5,025 nt of DNA from Calditrichota bacterium. GTDB taxonomy: Bacteria; Calditrichota; Calditrichia; RBG-13-44-9; J075. Location of the stretch: positions 1-5,025 of the forward strand of contig JAJRYW010000441.1 in the NCBI GenBank assembly GCA_024275555.1. Reading direction: 5' to 3'. The notes under the pieces are model-generated. The model was not told where the DNA came from and did not search any database. It saw only the letters and a program-made list of their open reading frames with translations. Below, one piece after another: positions 4,660 to 5,025 of this stretch (positions within the stretch are counted from its first letter, which is position 1; the number at the start of each line of letters is the position of its first letter). The position numbers were made by a program, and so were the translations under genes.

Positions 4660-5025
4660 TTAAACAATTCGAAAATAATCGACCAGGGTGCAGCGCCGTT
4701 CCCGGCTGAAACTGCGCGGGCCGGTCAACCCTTCCCCGGTGGGGCTGGCGATGGAGAAGGAGCAGTAGCCTTCCCCCCCGTATCCCAGGCCGGCCACGTG
4801 GGGGCCGTTTTTGACAAAGATGCTGCAATTCATGGCCCGGGCCATCTTGCTTAGTTTTTCGATATTCTTGGAGTGCATGCTGGCGGTATGCCGGAAGCCG
4901 TGCTCGGCCTTCACGGCCAGGTCGACCCCTTCATCGGCGTCCCGCACCCGGGCGATTGGCAGCACCGGCGTCATCTGCTCGGTCCAGATCAGCGGGTGGT
5001 CGACCTCCACCTCGGCGATGATCAA
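4660..5025 (-). CDS. CoA-acylating aldehyde dehydrogenase, PduP/EutE-like (C-terminal part only)
   Basis: Enzymes of this type oxidise an aldehyde to its acyl-CoA with NAD+ inside microcompartments. Only the last 121 residues are in the window. The edge codon TTG is an internal leucine, not a start. The part seen is highly typical of the PduP/EutE branch: QMTPVLPIARVRD (17-29 of the visible part), HGFRHTASMHSKN (42-54), SIFVKNGPHVAGLGYGGEG (68-86), FSIASPTGEGLTGPRSFSR (90-108) and RRCTLVDYFRIV to the end. The catalytic cysteine and the NAD-binding half lie outside. The protein stops where PduP and EutE stop, so there is no C-terminal encapsulation-peptide tail; any such peptide would be at the N-terminus. 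The shell genes downstream fit this role. The natural aldehyde cannot be deduced here. Confidence 0.92.
   Translation of the reverse strand: MIIAEVEVDHPLIWTEQMTPVLPIARVRDADEGVDLAVKAEHGFRHTASMHSKNIEKLSKMARAMNCSIFVKNGPHVAGLGYGGEGYCSFSIASPTGEGLTGPRSFSRERRCTLVDYFRIV

Overview
The window reads as bacterial chromosome, probably from the FCB superphylum (Bacteroidetes / Calditrichaeota / KSB1-like). This is an inference. It rests on a group II geranylgeranylglyceryl-phosphate synthase of the bacterial type, a bacterial TrmH, and AT-rich gaps filled with short dispersed repeats. No rRNA, tRNA, CRISPR array or intact transposase was seen.

Layout: 1-424 is non-coding and holds a 9-bp minisatellite and other degenerate repeats. 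425-1189 (-) is a GGGP/heptaprenylglyceryl-phosphate synthase family enzyme. A strong bidirectional hairpin terminator (1232-1254) separates it from 1283-1984 (-), a zinc-ribbon protein resembling the BCAM0308/NMD3-like family. A divergent intergenic region of about 146 bp follows, and then 2131-2712 (+) encodes the tRNA Gm18 methyltransferase TrmH. TrmH converges on a minus-strand operon; the gap between them (2713-2881) carries a weak terminator and a REP-like double palindrome.

The right half is the 3' part of a bacterial microcompartment (BMC) locus, transcribed right to left. It comprises the C-terminal end of a PduP/EutE-like CoA-acylating aldehyde dehydrogenase (4660-5025, running off the window), a tandem-domain shell protein of the PduT-like BMC-T type (3413-4033), and two different EutN/CcmL-type vertex pentamer proteins (3148-3426 and 2882-3151). 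The three shell genes overlap one another and are probably translationally coupled. Together they would supply facets (BMC-T) and vertices (BMC-P) of a shell enclosing an aldehyde-oxidising pathway. The hexamer (BMC-H) and signature enzyme are not in the window, so the substrate cannot be named.

A 626-bp non-coding insert separates the dehydrogenase from the shell genes. It holds a frameshifted remnant of a GxxExxY-family gene and is bracketed by inverted copies of the same 9-bp-unit repeat that forms the minisatellite at the left edge. This repeat/remnant block inside a BMC operon, the BMC-T pore loop without the PduT cysteine, and the archaeal-type lipid enzyme in a bacterium are the points most worth a second look.
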